Position numbers and translations under genes: made by a program
The notes under the pieces: model-generated
Seen by the model: only the letters and a program-made list of their open reading frames with translations
Database searches by the model: none
What the model was told of the DNA's origin: nothing
NCBI GenBank assembly: GCA_013152625.1
Contig: JAADFY010000056.1
Span: forward strand, 377-25,186
From: Alphaproteobacteria bacterium
GTDB lineage: Bacteria > Pseudomonadota > Alphaproteobacteria > Rhizobiales > Devosiaceae
Length of the DNA stretch: 24,810 bases
Direction of reading: 5' to 3'
In this document: positions 23,599 to 24,810 of the stretch, one piece after another
Layout: each line of letters opens with the position of its first letter
Numbering within the stretch: position 1 is the first letter of the stretch

Positions 23599-24165
23599 TC
23601 AGGAATTATGTACGATCAACAGCGCCCTGGCGGGGCCGCCCACCGCACGAATGGCATGGCTGCAGTCGGCGCAATAGCGCAGGGTATCGTCCCGGCTCAG
23701 CTCGGCGGCATCCTCGCCGGCGGTAACATGCAGGGTGCCTTCGAGCACGGTCAGATGCTCAACACAGCCCTGCCGGTGCGGGTCACTGATCAGCGTGCCA
23801 TCCTCGGAAAACCAGATTTCGTACACCTCAACCCGACCGGCTTGATCCGGAGGGCTCAGAATACGAATTCGACACCCCTCCCCCCGAATTTCAATCGTCG
23901 GGGTCTGCCGCGCTCGCAAAATTTCCCGGATGTTGCTTTCAGTGCTGTTGTCGTCCAGCAAGCCGGCAAAATCGACCTGCAGGGCGCGCGTCAGGTTCCA
24001 TAGGGTCGCAACGGTCGGGCTGGAATCCCCGCGCTCGATCTGCGACAGCATTGAGCGCGAGACCCCGGACAGATTTGCCGTCGCTTCAAGGCTCAGGCCC
24101 TTGGCTTTGCGGGTTTCCTTGAGGCGCTTCGCCAGACGTTCGGCAAAGCTGTATTTTTTCTGCAT
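23599..24165 (-). CDS. XRE-family regulator with C-terminal cupin sensor domain
   Basis: This 188-aa regulator combines an N-terminal Xre helix-turn-helix (residues ~9-63, with LSLEATANLSGVSRSMLSQIERGDSSPT) with a C-terminal cupin barrel (~105-186, including VEHLTVLEGTLHV). This architecture is typical of local regulators of amino-acid, polyamine or related catabolic genes that sense a small ligand in the cupin. The start ATG 24165 has only a weak ribosome site. It stands divergent from the M81 peptidase gene and 86 bp upstream of kbl on the same strand, so it may control one or both. The upstream gap has a 15-bp tandem repeat that is a plausible operator. Confidence 0.9.
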   Translation of the reverse strand: MQKKYSFAERLAKRLKETRKAKGLSLEATANLSGVSRSMLSQIERGDSSPTVATLWNLTRALQVDFAGLLDDNSTESNIREILRARQTPTIEIRGEGCRIRILSPPDQAGRVEVYEIWFSEDGTLISDPHRQGCVEHLTVLEGTLHVTAGEDAAELSRDDTLRYCADCSHAIRAVGGPARALLIVHNS

Positions 24166-24201
24166 GGCAGACGTTGTGAAATGGATGGCGAGATGTCAAT
24201 G

Positions 24202-24231
24202 GCCAAACCTTCGATAGCCAAACCTTCGATA
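24202..24231. repeat. Perfect 15-bp tandem repeat in the XRE-cupin/M81 intergenic region
   Basis: GCCAAACCTTCGATA occurs twice without interruption (24202-24216 and 24217-24231); a partial third match (ACCAAG) follows. It lies 37-66 bp upstream of the XRE-cupin start. An AT-rich stretch with a minus-strand TATAAT (24283-24288) lies further up, between the two divergent genes. The repeat could be a tandem operator or a slippage duplication. Confidence 0.75.
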
Positions 24232-24327
24232 ACCAAGACGTCATTAGGCAAGCCGTCAGGGCGCAAAGTTGACCGGGTTATTATTATAACATAGCAAATG
24301 AGGAGGCCCATATACAAGGACGCTGAC

Positions 24328-24810
24328 ATGGCAAAAAGAACGGTACTGCTGGGCGGGCTTTTCCACGAAACCCATACGTTCCTGCATCAAAAAACCGGGC
24401 TGGAACAGTTTTATGACGTTGGCATCAATATCGGCCCGGATGTCATATCGCGCAATCGCGGCAATGGCTCGCCCACCGATGGTTTTTTAGGTTACGCCGC
24501 CGAAAACGATTGGCGCATCGTGCCCACCATCCAGATGGCGGCGAGCCCTTCGGGCATGGTCACCGAGGAGGCAATCGAGTTTTTCAACCGGCATTTTTTT
24601 GAAGTATTCGAACAGGAATGCGAAAGGGTCGACGGGATTTTCCTTGTCCTGCACGGGGCAATGGTTGCCAAACAGTGCGACGATGTGGAAGGCGCCCTGC
24701 TGGGGGAAATTTATCGCCGGCTGCGGGCGAAAAACCTGTCCATTCCCGTGGTGGCGGTAATTGATCTGCATGGGAATATTTCCCGCGACATGACCGACTT
24801 CAGCACCTGC
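24328..24810 (+). CDS. M81-family metallopeptidase (MlrC-like), 3'-truncated by the window
   Basis: The first 161 codons of an M81 family protein, open to the last base of the window. The start ATG 24328 has AAGGA 7 nt upstream. The translation begins MAKRTVLLGGLFHETHTF, in which GLFHETHTF is the family N-terminal motif with a predicted zinc ligand; GIFLVLHGAM and VVAVIDLHGN follow at about 103-149, also family hallmarks. MlrC is known from microcystin degradation, but most family members occur in catabolic clusters with peptide-type ABC transporters and have undefined substrates. It is divergent from the XRE-cupin regulator, its likely controller. Confidence 0.88.
   Translation, partial: MAKRTVLLGGLFHETHTFLHQKTGLEQFYDVGINIGPDVISRNRGNGSPTDGFLGYAAENDWRIVPTIQMAASPSGMVTEEAIEFFNRHFFEVFEQECERVDGIFLVLHGAMVAKQCDDVEGALLGEIYRRLRAKNLSIPVVAVIDLHGNISRDMTDFSTC

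Overview
The window is GC-rich bacterial chromosome, most likely from an alphaproteobacterium. The grounds are gene content and protein style: an HNH endonuclease, DsbB and YqaA/DedA neighbourhood next to glutamyl-Q-tRNA(Asp) synthetase, a DUF924 protein, many GTG and TTG starts, and a D-Ala-D-Ala carboxypeptidase without an obvious C-terminal PBP5 domain. I cannot name a genus. No phage, transposase or CRISPR array was seen.

Left half (1-11050), housekeeping and accessory genes. It opens with the 3' part of an extended SDR/epimerase gene, followed by two dispersed repeats, then gluQ (minus), alkA and a carboxylesterase (plus, coupled through a 4-nt overlap), an HNH endonuclease (plus), dsbB and a DedA-like membrane protein (minus), tRNA-Leu(CAA), a repeat-rich stretch, a PBP5-type carboxypeptidase (plus) that ends on a shared CTAG with a TusA-like protein (minus), a BioF2/CelD-like acyltransferase (plus), a CAP-domain lipoprotein and a DUF924 protein (minus), and a class I aminotransferase (plus).

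Right half (11051-24810), which looks like a catabolic region for peptide-like or amino-acid-derived compounds. Two divergently placed DapA-superfamily genes come first; one is broken by an apparent single-base loss and the other lacks the usual active-site motifs except the lysine. Next is a six-gene minus-strand operon, read right to left: a family-5 solute-binding protein, two permeases, two ATPases and a PHP-domain hydrolase. A LysR regulator follows, then kbl-tdh (threonine to glycine plus acetyl-CoA) behind its own promoter, and an XRE-cupin regulator divergent from an M81 (MlrC-like) metallopeptidase that runs off the window. The inferred theme is uptake of a small peptide or amide, its hydrolysis, and degradation of the products; the substrate is not visible from sequence.

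Most notable points: the threonine dehydrogenase has lost all four cysteines of the structural zinc lobe; a repeat family sits twice exactly between convergent gene ends and once beside the tRNA; a perfect 15-bp tandem repeat lies in the divergent XRE-cupin/M81 intergenic region; the dapA-like gene has a repairable frameshift; and a PHP hydrolase is embedded in a peptide-transporter operon.
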